From NCBI RefSeq assembly GCF_017495225.1, contig NZ_JAFEIG010000026.1:22365-86364 (forward strand): a DNA stretch of 64,000 nucleotides, written 5' to 3'. This document shows, piece by piece, positions 26,818 to 35,365 of the stretch (the first letter of the stretch is position 1; every line of letters starts with the position of its first letter). Position numbers and translations under genes: made by a program. Below the pieces are notes generated by a model that worked only from the letters and a program-made list of their open reading frames with translations, ran no database searches and was not told the DNA's origin. Source of the stretch: Daejeonella sp. (GTDB lineage Bacteria; Bacteroidota; Bacteroidia; Sphingobacteriales; Sphingobacteriaceae).

Positions 26818-27090
26818 ATGCTTTTAATATCTTATGACATAAGCAGTAATAAAACAAGAAGCAGTTTTTCTAAATACTTAGGGAAATTTGGACATAGATT
26901 GCAATATTCTCTGTTTGAAATTAAAAACAGCAGTAGAATTCTCAATTTAATACAAATTGAAATTAAGAATAACTATTCAAAAAAATTTACTGAAACCGAT
27001 AGCATCATGATATTCCAAATGAGTGCTAATTGTACTATTACAAAATATGGTTACGCTAAACATCAAGATGAAAATTTGGTTTTGTTCTAG
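26818..27090 (+). CDS. cas2: CRISPR adaptation protein Cas2
   Basis: The 90-residue ferredoxin-fold protein starts MLLISYDIS, with the conserved Asp after the first strand (SYDIS), and continues FSKYLGKFGHRLQYSLFEI, the typical second strand and helix. Cas2 bridges two Cas1 dimers and sets spacer length. It starts 4 bp after cas1, so it is cotranscribed. The probable promoter of the CRISPR array overlaps its last codons. Confidence 0.95.
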   Translation: MLLISYDISSNKTRSSFSKYLGKFGHRLQYSLFEIKNSSRILNLIQIEIKNNYSKKFTETDSIMIFQMSANCTITKYGYAKHQDENLVLF

Positions 27091-27106
27091 TTTTAATATA
27101 CTTTTG
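27075..27106 (+). promoter_or_regulatory. Predicted CRISPR array promoter
   Basis: TTTG (27075-27078), a 20-bp spacer and TACTTTTG (27099-27106) fit the Bacteroidota consensus exactly and share the geometry of the tRNA promoter at 16300. The -33 element lies inside cas2. The predicted transcript starts near 27113, about 158 bp before the first repeat. A second TACTTTTG at 27123-27130 lies within the transcript by this reading. Confidence 0.7.
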
Positions 27107-27270
27107 AGCTGTTTGTGATTTTTACTTTTGTAGATATGCAAACCTCAGTCTTAATTTTTTTATTTCTGACAAAATGTAAAATTTCTTTTAAATCGAATGA
27201 ATATTTTATTCAAACCTGTTGTTTTTGTATTAAAACTATCGATTTTTAAGACTTTTTGTCAGTCTTAGAG
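27091..27270 (+). promoter_or_regulatory. CRISPR leader
   Basis: The 180-bp AT-rich leader lies between cas2 and the first repeat. It holds a crRNA-handle-like element (27117-27135), a 9-bp inverted repeat CTGACAAAA (27166-27174) / TTTTGTCAG (27254-27262), and a hairpin AAGACT-N7-AGTCTT (27248-27266) that ends 4 bp before the first repeat and may guide integration. AAACCTC at 27140-27146 is complementary to GAGGTTT at the leader-repeat junction (27268-27274). Confidence 0.75.
27117..27160 (+). ncRNA. Candidate crRNA-like RNA in the leader
   Basis: GATTTTTACTTTTGTAGAT (27117-27135) matches the array handle AATTTCTACTATTGTAGAT at 16 of 19 positions. The handle stem is kept by a wobble pair (TTTAC/GTAGA), and the 3' end TTGTAGAT is identical. 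A guide-like 18-nt stretch ATGCAAACCTCAGTCTTA follows, then a run of T. It would begin about 4 nt after the predicted transcription start. Such an RNA could be bound by Cas12a like a crRNA. The resemblance may be coincidental because TACTTTTG is also a promoter-type box. Confidence 0.35.
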
Positions 27271-29629
27271 GTTTAAGAGACCCTTTTAATTTCTACTATT
27301 GTAGATCCGAATGATCACACCAGGACATCAAACGGTTTAAGAGACCCTTTTAATTTCTACTATTGTAGATGCAGGTAGGTTAGTATTATTAATTGTTGGT
27401 TTAAGAGACCCTTTTAATTTCTACTATTGTAGATCCTGCGGTGCTTATTTGCTTATACAGAGAGGTTTAAGAGACCCTTTTAATTTCTACTATTGTAGAT
27501 ACTTATTCTAACCAGTTTTATCCTAATGAGGTTTAAGAGACCCTTTTAATTTCTACTATTGTAGATTGTAAATGGCACTTTAGTTATTCAAAGAGGTTTA
27601 AGAGACCCTTTTAATTTCTACTATTGTAGATGATTACAAGGCGATAGTAGATAATTACTAGGTTTAAGAGACCCTTTTAATTTCTACTATTGTAGATGCA
27701 CTGGTCATTTCAACCCGATTTAATTGGTTTAAGAGACCCTTTTAATTTCTACTATTGTAGATCGTAATCCTAAATCCCATATTTTGTCAAGGTTTAAGAG
27801 ACCCTTTTAATTTCTACTATTGTAGATCAGTAATTACGGAATTAATTGTTAACAGGTTTAAGAGACCCTTTTAATTTCTACTATTGTAGATTATTGGCAC
27901 TACGTACGGCAGAATATTTAGGTTTAAGAGACCCTTTTAATTTCTACTATTGTAGATAATGAGCTAAAAAGCAATTCTAAAAGCGGGTTTAAGAGACCCT
28001 TTTAATTTCTACTATTGTAGATATTAGATGCTAAACTACTCCAAGCCATGGTTTAAGAGACCCTTTTAATTTCTACTATTGTAGATAACTTAGGTTCGGG
28101 AGAAAGAGACAATGGTTTAAGAGACCCTTTTAATTTCTACTATTGTAGATTCAAAACGTGAGAGTGATTTGCTTAATGTTTAAGAGACCCTTTTAATTTC
28201 TACTATTGTAGATCCCTAACCCTAACGGTGACTTTTGGTTGTTTAAGAGACCCTTTTAATTTCTACTATTGTAGATAGAGCAATACTCCAGCGGTATCTC
28301 AAATAGTTTAAGAGACCCTTTTAATTTCTACTATTGTAGATTGGATGTCAATACAGTACCATCTGTACCGTTTAAGAGACCCTTTTAATTTCTACTATTG
28401 TAGATATATCTCATTTACTGCAATAAGAGCTGATGTTTAAGAGACCCTTTTAATTTCTACTATTGTAGATACAAGTTATGGCAAAAGAAACAGTAAAGTT
28501 TAAGAGACCCTTTTAATTTCTACTATTGTAGATAGAAGGTAAATGTACCACCTACATTCCTCGTTTAAGAGACCCTTTTAATTTCTACTATTGTAGATAA
28601 TCCATTCATCCATTTCACGTTAATGTTGTTTAAGAGACCCTTTTAATTTCTACTATTGTAGATTGAAGGCTTATCATGGCATTGATCCAGGTTTAAGAGA
28701 CCCTTTTAATTTCTACTATTGTAGATATAAATGTGTTTCAATTTCGCTTTGGTGTTTAAGAGACCCTTTTAATTTCTACTATTGTAGATGGTTTTACTCC
28801 TTATAATTCTACAAACCGTTTAAGAGACCCTTTTAATTTCTACTATTGTAGATGGCAACACAAGCTGATTACACGAGATACAGTTTAAGAGACCCTTTTA
28901 ATTTCTACTATTGTAGATACGATAGGGGAAAAACAGAACCAAACCCGTTTAAGAGACCCTTTTAATTTCTACTATTGTAGATAAAGATGAAGCCAACAAG
29001 CTAAAAGCAAGTTTAAGAGACCCTTTTAATTTCTACTATTGTAGATATACCTGCTAAAATATAAATTATAATGCGTTTAAGAGACCCTTTTAATTTCTAC
29101 TATTGTAGATGTTTGCTACCTTCGCTTTTTCTTGAAGGTTTAAGAGACCCTTTTAATTTCTACTATTGTAGATAAATAGCTTCGTGCGTTCCTTTTTCAA
29201 TGTTTAAGAGACCCTTTTAATTTCTACTATTGTAGATAATCTTTTAAACTTTACACACATGGAAACGTTTAAGAGACCCTTTTAATTTCTACTATTGTAG
29301 ATACTACACCAAAGAGCGTGCCTCCTGTTATTGTTTAAGAGACCCTTTTAATTTCTACTATTGTAGATAATTACAAGTCTTTTCTCTTGCAATTTGTTTA
29401 AGAGCTCCTTTTAATTTCTACTATTGTAGATTACTAATAGTTCTCGGCACGCATAAGCTGTTTAAGAGCTCCTTTTAATTTCTACTATTGTAGATTCGGA
29501 GTCCTGTCTATCCTTGGGAAGGTGGTTTAAGAGCCCCCCCCCTTTTAATTTCTACTATCGTAGATAGGTAGCGGTGCGTTGGTTTAAGATACTATTTTCG
29601 ACCCCAATTTAATTCCCACTATTTTAGAT
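27271..29629 (+). CRISPR. Type V-A CRISPR array, 37 repeats and 36 spacers
   Basis: The 36-nt repeat starts GTTTAAGAGACCCTTTT and ends with the Cas12a handle AATTTCTACTATTGTAGAT (stem TCTAC/GTAGA, loop TATT). Repeats 1-33 are identical. Repeats 34 and 35 (29396 and 29460) read GAGCTCC instead of GAGACCC. Repeat 36 (29525-29565) has a run of nine or ten C and a loop-stem change (TATCGTAGAT). Repeat 37 (29582-29629) is badly decayed. Spacers are 27-30 nt, except the last at 16 nt. Decay at the distal end and the leader next to cas2 fix the orientation. Repeats 1-14 are all preceded by G; older repeats are not. The first repeat is at 27271-27306, the next at 27335. Confidence 0.99.
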
Positions 29630-29707
29630 GCACTAGTGGTAAATAGCATATCCATGCTAATATAAATCCCATTCCACAACCCAGTCCAATTTTTCTAAAA
29701 TGAAACA

Positions 29708-29743
29708 AACCCAAACCAATAACATTAATTATTGATTTGGGTT
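29708..29743 (-). terminator. Possible terminator of the protease lipoprotein gene
   Basis: AACCCAAA-c-CAATAA (29708-29722) and TTATTG-a-TTTGGGTT pair with one mismatch around a short loop. It follows the stop of the minus-strand gene at 29781 by 38 bp. The T-run is weak (TGTTTCATTTT), so efficiency is uncertain. It also separates that gene from the end of the array. Confidence 0.6.
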
Positions 29744-29780
29744 CATATCAAAATACTAGAAGATGGAGCTATATGCTCAT

Positions 29781-31184
29781 TTACCTCAGCACAAACTCCT
29801 TAATCCCACTTTTATTCCCCGCCAAATCAAATCCAATAATGCAGAACTTAAATGGAAGCTCATTGGCATTAACTTGAGTAGGAATTCTATTAAAAGAAGT
29901 GTAGCTACTAAGCTCATTGCAGTTGCATGAGTTTTCGGGACCGTATTTCCAGTCAAATTGGGTTAATTCAGGGTATTTGAAGATTGGTCTTACGTTAAAA
30001 CCTCCCGATTCTAATTTAACTCTTTCAATTTCAATTAAGCTAGTTGATGGACCAGTTAAATCAACCTTGAACGTAAGGTATTTGATTTGGTCGAAGCGGT
30101 TGTCTTTCATCACCGAAACAACATAATAGCCTTCTGTACTAGGTATTTTTCCACTAATAATTGAGCTATTATTGCTGATGAATCCAGATTTATTATTTGC
30201 ATCAAATTGCAGGAATGATTCTAATTTATATGCTGTATTCGATGGATTTTCAACTTCAATTTCAAAATCTTTACCTACACTATTTGAACTAAAATTTCTA
30301 AAGAAGAATTTCATGTTTACTCTGAAATTACTTGGTTTTTCAAAAGGAAATGAAGCCGAATTGATATCAAATACACCCTGACTATTAAAGCAATTCTTGA
30401 TTTTAGTTGCATCAATAATGTAGGTAGTATTTTCTTTTACAGTTGGCGTTTTCCCGATACCAAGTTCACAAGGAGCACCTAATTCACATTCGCCGGTAGC
30501 GCCAATAGTAGTGGTATTAATCATACCAAAGATAGATTTTCCTCCATTTGCAAAAACAGGCGAGCCTGAACTTCCAGGATAAATATCCTTGAAATTGCTT
30601 GAAAATAAGCCCCTCCACATCCAAATAAACTCAGAAATATTAGATGAGGGACCAAGAACATCCTCGCTTTTTCTTAAATAAACAGGTGTTAATGAAAGCG
30701 GGTATCCATAGGCTTCAATTTTAGCACCAATTGCTGGATAAGCATCTGCAATTTTTAAAGGCTTTATTCCCTTTGCAATTAAATCTTTATTGCTAATATT
30801 TAATTCTACTATTGCCAAATCTGTGCCTTTCATAGTTCCATATAAAATGCTTTTGGTATTGACTCTAACATACTGACTTTCAGGAATATCGTTTAGTTTT
30901 TTGAAAACAATACTGGCATTCATCGCCTTATTTACTTGAATTTCATTGTCCTGGAACACTTCATTGGTACAGTGTCCGTTGGTAATGACTATGGCTGGAG
31001 CATCGGGACTACTATTGGGGATCTCAACAAAAGTAGCGGTACAGGTCATAGGGCCTTCAAACTGGCCAATTGCATATAATTCGTTTGTTGCACTTACTAC
31101 TTCAGGTACGCTTGTCTTTTTACAAGAATTGAATAAAATTAAAATGAATAAAAAGAGAAAAGAGGGTTTAAACATGTTATACAT
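29781..31184 (-). CDS. Lipoprotein with trypsin-like serine protease domain
   Basis: The 467-residue protein starts with a lipoprotein signal (FLFILILFNSC, Cys21). A protease domain follows at about 45-265 with an intact triad: H71 in ITNGHC, D122 in KGTDLAIVEL and S206 in YPGSSGSPVF, the pattern of S1/trypsin_2 peptidases. The C-terminal about 180 residues form beta-rich domains and end DLAGNKSGIKEFVLR. It probably acts on the cell surface or in the periplasm. It lies downstream of an FG-GAP lipoprotein and a membrane-bound regulator on the same strand, with a 219-bp gap. Confidence 0.85.
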   Translation of the reverse strand: MYNMFKPSFLFLFILILFNSCKKTSVPEVVSATNELYAIGQFEGPMTCTATFVEIPNSSPDAPAIVITNGHCTNEVFQDNEIQVNKAMNASIVFKKLNDIPESQYVRVNTKSILYGTMKGTDLAIVELNISNKDLIAKGIKPLKIADAYPAIGAKIEAYGYPLSLTPVYLRKSEDVLGPSSNISEFIWMWRGLFSSNFKDIYPGSSGSPVFANGGKSIFGMINTTTIGATGECELGAPCELGIGKTPTVKENTTYIIDATKIKNCFNSQGVFDINSASFPFEKPSNFRVNMKFFFRNFSSNSVGKDFEIEVENPSNTAYKLESFLQFDANNKSGFISNNSSIISGKIPSTEGYYVVSVMKDNRFDQIKYLTFKVDLTGPSTSLIEIERVKLESGGFNVRPIFKYPELTQFDWKYGPENSCNCNELSSYTSFNRIPTQVNANELPFKFCIIGFDLAGNKSGIKEFVLR

Positions 31185-31403
31185 TTAATATAAATAAATA
31201 AATTAAGAAGAGACAAATTTAATCAAATCGAATTTCGAATCATTAAATTATGTTTCTTTATCATTTACGTAAATAAATTAAACGCAAGTTTATATAATGT
31301 TATTATTGTGTTGGCTATATTATCCCAGCTTATGAAGAAAAATTGCTAAGACTGGGAATTATTTAATTCACTGGTGTGTGATAATTTATTCTTTATTTTG
31401 GTT

Positions 31404-32708
31404 TTATTCCATCACTTGAACAAATTTTCCGCTATTATTTTTCCACCAAATTTTCCTGCCCTTTGTGCCCATTAAATCTCCAAATAAACCATCTCCAACA
31501 ACATCAATATCTCCATCTTTATCGTAATCGAATAGATGAATCCACTTGATCCAAGAGTTTTTACCCAGCCCAGAATTGGAAGTAAAATACTTGCTTGTTG
31601 CGTCAATAAACGCTGTTCCTGTATTTTGGAATAAATTTAATTCATATCCTTGGTAGCCATTTTTATTACTCATTGTTAATACATCCATATTACCATCCCA
31701 ATTAAAATCTAAAAAGGCAATATCTATTACTTCTAAGTCTTTTGCTAATGGAATAGCTATAAATTCTTGACGGACAAATTCTTTATTTTTTTGAATAATG
31801 ATATTTAATTTGCCAGATCCTCCCAAAAATAAATCTAAGAGGCCATCTTTATTGATATCAAATAATTCTACTGTATAATAATTGTCGTCTGATGTATTAA
31901 ATCCTTTGAACAGGTGGTTTGATAGTTCAAAATTCCCATTCCCTTTATTGATATATGCTGTTGGATGTACAGGAATTACAGCACTGCCTCCAGAATAAGC
32001 CACAATATCTACTAAGCCATCATTATTGATGTCTCCTGTTGCGCCACCATGAAAATAGCCAATATCATTTGTTAAATATTGGTATTGCTTTTGGTCAACA
32101 TGAAAAATACCTATTACATCACCTGGAAAGGGCATGGCATCATAACCAGATGAAAATAATACAATTTCATTTTTCTTATCATTATTTAAGTCGGCAAGTA
32201 CATTTTTTCGAACCTGCACTAATCCAGGTTGAAGATCATAACTACTTGAAGAGGATTCATATTCTGAAAATAGATGTAAGCCAGGTGCATTGGTTGGCCA
32301 TGGGTTTTTCCAATAATAAGCCCATAAATCCTTTTTTCCATCACCTGTTAAATCAGTGTATAAATATGCTCCTAAATCATTCCAATAATAGCTTTTGTTA
32401 GCAGACCACGTGCTTGTAGTTCTTGTATTATAAGGTATTAAACCATTTGCCGTTGCTTCGAAGCCCCAATATAATGATTGATGTACATTAAACAATTGGT
32501 CAAAAGATTTATTCGTGTTATACCAAGATGTGGTTTTGTTAATGCTAGATAATGAGTCTAATGTTTTAAGAGGGTAAACAGTTTTAAGTGTTTCAGGAGG
32601 TGTAATTACAAGGGGGGCTTTAACAATTTCTTTTTCACTTGTCTTTTTACATGAGCTTATTGTTTGAAATGCTAATGTAATTAAGAGTAGATATTTAAGT
32701 TTTTTCAT
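31404..32708 (-). CDS. FG-GAP/VCBS repeat lipoprotein
   Basis: The 434-residue protein has a lipoprotein signal (LAFQTISSC, Cys20, followed by KKTSEK). At least six Asp-rich calcium-type loops follow: DLTGDGKKDL, DLNNDKKNEI, DINNDGLVDI, DINKDGLLDL, DFNWDGNMDV and DYDKDGDIDV, spaced as in integrin-like FG-GAP beta-propellers. Such propellers bind proteins or sugars at the cell surface. It begins 51 bp after the membrane-bound winged-helix protein and is probably in its operon. Confidence 0.88.
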   Translation of the reverse strand: MKKLKYLLLITLAFQTISSCKKTSEKEIVKAPLVITPPETLKTVYPLKTLDSLSSINKTTSWYNTNKSFDQLFNVHQSLYWGFEATANGLIPYNTRTTSTWSANKSYYWNDLGAYLYTDLTGDGKKDLWAYYWKNPWPTNAPGLHLFSEYESSSSSYDLQPGLVQVRKNVLADLNNDKKNEIVLFSSGYDAMPFPGDVIGIFHVDQKQYQYLTNDIGYFHGGATGDINNDGLVDIVAYSGGSAVIPVHPTAYINKGNGNFELSNHLFKGFNTSDDNYYTVELFDINKDGLLDLFLGGSGKLNIIIQKNKEFVRQEFIAIPLAKDLEVIDIAFLDFNWDGNMDVLTMSNKNGYQGYELNLFQNTGTAFIDATSKYFTSNSGLGKNSWIKWIHLFDYDKDGDIDVVGDGLFGDLMGTKGRKIWWKNNSGKFVQVME

Positions 32709-32759
32709 GATTACAAATTTAGATTTTTTAAGGGATTTTAAATTGGCTAAGCAAGAACC

Positions 32760-34094
32760 TTACCTCATCAACCTTTTCAGTTCAGCCAATACCAAGGGAT
32801 CTAACATATATACTGTCAGTCTTTTATCTTCTGGTAAAGGTTTTCTTTCGATGGCATTATCCCAATTGTATCTTGACTTAAGTTTTTTATTTATTTGTCC
32901 AATTACATTAAACCTGATTTTGCGCTGATTTTCTTGGCTTTTATCGCTTGCATCAAGAATATCATTAATTTCAAAGGTGTTTAAGTATTCATTAGGCTTA
33001 AGATCTAATAATTTATTTAAGAATCTCTTCTCCAGTTCTGTAAATATGAGTTCATCGCCCTCAATTGATTCTTTACGCTTCCATTTCAAAATTGTCATGA
33101 TGATAATTATCAGTAATAGTCCGATATAATACCAATACCATGAAATGCCATTTGTATAAAATTTGCCTAAATAAGTCGAGTTCTTTTTTATTTCAGAGAT
33201 AGATAATTTTAAAACGGGTCCTTCATTATGGCTTTTAAAAAGGATTAATGTATCCTGATCTAAAGTTGGATTATATCCTAAGATTAGATTTTTCTTATTG
33301 TCTTGATGGAGGTAAACCTGATTTTTTAGGGGATCGATAATATAGATATTCTGGTTTGCGAAGTGTAAAAATAATTCCCCAGTCCAAAATACCTCACCTG
33401 TTTTTTTATAGGGTAAATCCTCATTTATCTTACCTAAGATTTGCCATTTATTTTCTTTGAAATCGAATAAATATAAATCATTTTGATACTTAATTTCTTC
33501 AGTTTCTAGGTAGTTTCTCTGTAAAGAAGCACCCGAATAAAACGCATCTTGCCTAGTGCTATAACCTTGATAACCATCTGCTATAATTACTGGGCCCTTA
33601 TTCTTGGGTCTAAGTATTTCCCATTCTTTGATTTTTTCATCAAAATAGCTTATTGTGGAATTAAAACTCCAGAAGCCTTCACCACCAATGCTATAGAGCA
33701 AACCTTTTCTAATAAATTGTGTTGCATTAAAATTATAACCACTATGAAAGGTATTGTCTAATCTGATTAATTCTTTTTTTGTAGGTGTGTATTCATAAAC
33801 TTGCCCTGTTCCTAGTAGTGTTAATTTTATTTTCTTTCCATCATCAATACTGAAAAAATTATTCATTATTTGCTTAGGGAGATGATTGAAAATTTTAGGA
33901 TCTAACTTTATTTTTCCTTCATTTTTCCAAGGCCCATTTTCCTGTTCACTAAAAAGCTCATAGGTGTCGGGACTAATTCGAACACGTAGTTTTGTTTGCG
34001 GATTAACCCACGTAAAATACCCTTCTATCCCAAAAACTTGTTGAGAAAGAATCAATAAAATAAATAAGAATTTTAATTTAATTGCGGTCGACAT
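32760..34094 (-). CDS. Membrane-spanning regulator: periplasmic propeller-like domain plus cytosolic winged helix
   Basis: The 444 residues divide into a signal/anchor (about 5-22), a periplasmic part with Kelch-like strands (GLLYSIGGEGFWSFN near 131, DLYLFDFKENKWQILG near 206), one transmembrane helix (317-337, WYYIGLLLIIIIMTILKWKR) and a cytosolic tail (about 350-440). The tail (FTELEKRFLNKLL, EINDILDASDKSQENQRKIR, INKKLKSRYN) matches a winged-helix-like domain I know from other Bacteroidota one-component sensors. I infer transmembrane signalling to transcription. The neighbouring FG-GAP and protease lipoproteins are plausible partners or targets. Confidence 0.7.
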   Translation of the reverse strand: MSTAIKLKFLFILLILSQQVFGIEGYFTWVNPQTKLRVRISPDTYELFSEQENGPWKNEGKIKLDPKIFNHLPKQIMNNFFSIDDGKKIKLTLLGTGQVYEYTPTKKELIRLDNTFHSGYNFNATQFIRKGLLYSIGGEGFWSFNSTISYFDEKIKEWEILRPKNKGPVIIADGYQGYSTRQDAFYSGASLQRNYLETEEIKYQNDLYLFDFKENKWQILGKINEDLPYKKTGEVFWTGELFLHFANQNIYIIDPLKNQVYLHQDNKKNLILGYNPTLDQDTLILFKSHNEGPVLKLSISEIKKNSTYLGKFYTNGISWYWYYIGLLLIIIIMTILKWKRKESIEGDELIFTELEKRFLNKLLDLKPNEYLNTFEINDILDASDKSQENQRKIRFNVIGQINKKLKSRYNWDNAIERKPLPEDKRLTVYMLDPLVLAELKRLMR

Positions 34095-34260
34095 TAAATA
34101 GGTTTACCACAAATAATAAAAAAAAAATGAATATTTAATAAAATATTATGTGATAATGCGTGATTGTAACGTAAGTAACGTATTTTTTAATTTTTTTAAT
34201 GCTTTTTGGCAAGATTGATGCTTTTTAAGCAATTTTTTTGTTTTGCTTTTTTCAATCTAG

Positions 34261-35178
34261 TTAATTCATTAATAATTCTTGGAAGGTAAAAAGCTCTTTT
34301 AAGTTAGTGTCAACCATTATTTTTACGGAAGCCATGTCGGCATCACCAAATACCTGTAATCTGGTAAAGTTCAAAATCGTCGATCTTTTGTCTTCGTTTA
34401 ATAATGGTTTATCAACGATAAATCGGTGTGAATCGCCGTTGACTAAAAGCACTGGTTTTTCATATTTTTTGCTGAGCTCAGCTAATTTTAATCTAATATT
34501 TTCAAAACCTGAAGAGCCAGTCCCCATGTAAAACATGTCTGCCTGAGTAAACATAACAAGTCCTTTTTTATCTGCCGCCTTCGCATATAATTCTTCAAGC
34601 CAAGCTAAATTAGCCTTCTCACGCTCAATAAATTCAGTATTGTCTCCGCTTTCCTTAAAATTATTGTTCGTCCCAACCAAATGTACCGTAGCAAATTGAA
34701 CACCGCCATATTCCCAAGATACATTTTCAGCGTAGCTAGAAAATTGAGGGTTTTCTGCCTGACTATTTAAGGCTAATTTCTTGTGTCCAAAGCTCTCCTT
34801 AGAACTAAAAAACATTTTTCTCAAGAATGCTAAGCGTTCTATGGGATTATATTCGCCTGCCGCTTTACGGTTACAATCGGTCCATTCATTATCACCAGGC
34901 GTGTAAACTAGTGGATTTGTAAATGTCCCAAAATAATCGTATATTCTTTTGAAATATTCATCAGAACAGGGTGTAGAGCCCGATTTAAAATCGCCAACAT
35001 GCACGCTAAATGCTGGTTTCTCACTATTTATTTGCTTTATTAAATTTTCAAAACGAGGGTAATCATTCGGAATTCGATAGGGCATATCGCCAAAAGCGAT
35101 GAATTCAAATTTTTTATTTTGTGCAAAACTTATGCTTACAAAAAGTAGGCAAATCAGACTTAAAAATAGGACTCTCAT
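34261..35178 (-). CDS. Exported metallophosphoesterase
   Basis: This 305-residue protein has a signal peptide (LFLSLICLLFVSISFAQ). The calcineurin-type metal motifs are FIAFGDMPY, HVGDFKSG, YTPGDNEW and LVNGDSHRF, in the usual order. No lipobox is present, so it is probably periplasmic. The substrate cannot be deduced; phosphomonoesters or phosphodiesters are both possible. It is divergent from the TonB-type receptor at 35366. Confidence 0.85.
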   Translation of the reverse strand: MRVLFLSLICLLFVSISFAQNKKFEFIAFGDMPYRIPNDYPRFENLIKQINSEKPAFSVHVGDFKSGSTPCSDEYFKRIYDYFGTFTNPLVYTPGDNEWTDCNRKAAGEYNPIERLAFLRKMFFSSKESFGHKKLALNSQAENPQFSSYAENVSWEYGGVQFATVHLVGTNNNFKESGDNTEFIEREKANLAWLEELYAKAADKKGLVMFTQADMFYMGTGSSGFENIRLKLAELSKKYEKPVLLVNGDSHRFIVDKPLLNEDKRSTILNFTRLQVFGDADMASVKIMVDTNLKELFTFQELLMN

Positions 35179-35365
35179 AATGTTGTTGGTTTAAAGCTAA
35201 TGTAATTAGTCTTTTGCGCTTTGCAAAATTAGCTAATAATCCAACCTATTATTTATAAATAAACACATAAATATTACATCTTTTCTTGCCTGATTATAAT
35301 CCCTAATTCATTTGAATAGCCTATTCTTGCAGAATATTTTCATTGTGCCATTCTTTATATTTTAT

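Noticed and set aside
27123..27130. Second TACTTTTG box as array promoter
   Set aside because: Its nearest TTTG lies 16 bp upstream, shorter than the usual 19-21; the box at 27099 has the exact 20-bp spacing. Kept as a competing explanation for the handle-like element.
27307..29581. Self-targeting spacers
   Set aside because: I compared several spacers by eye with the window and saw no match; a proper search was not possible, so no claim is made.
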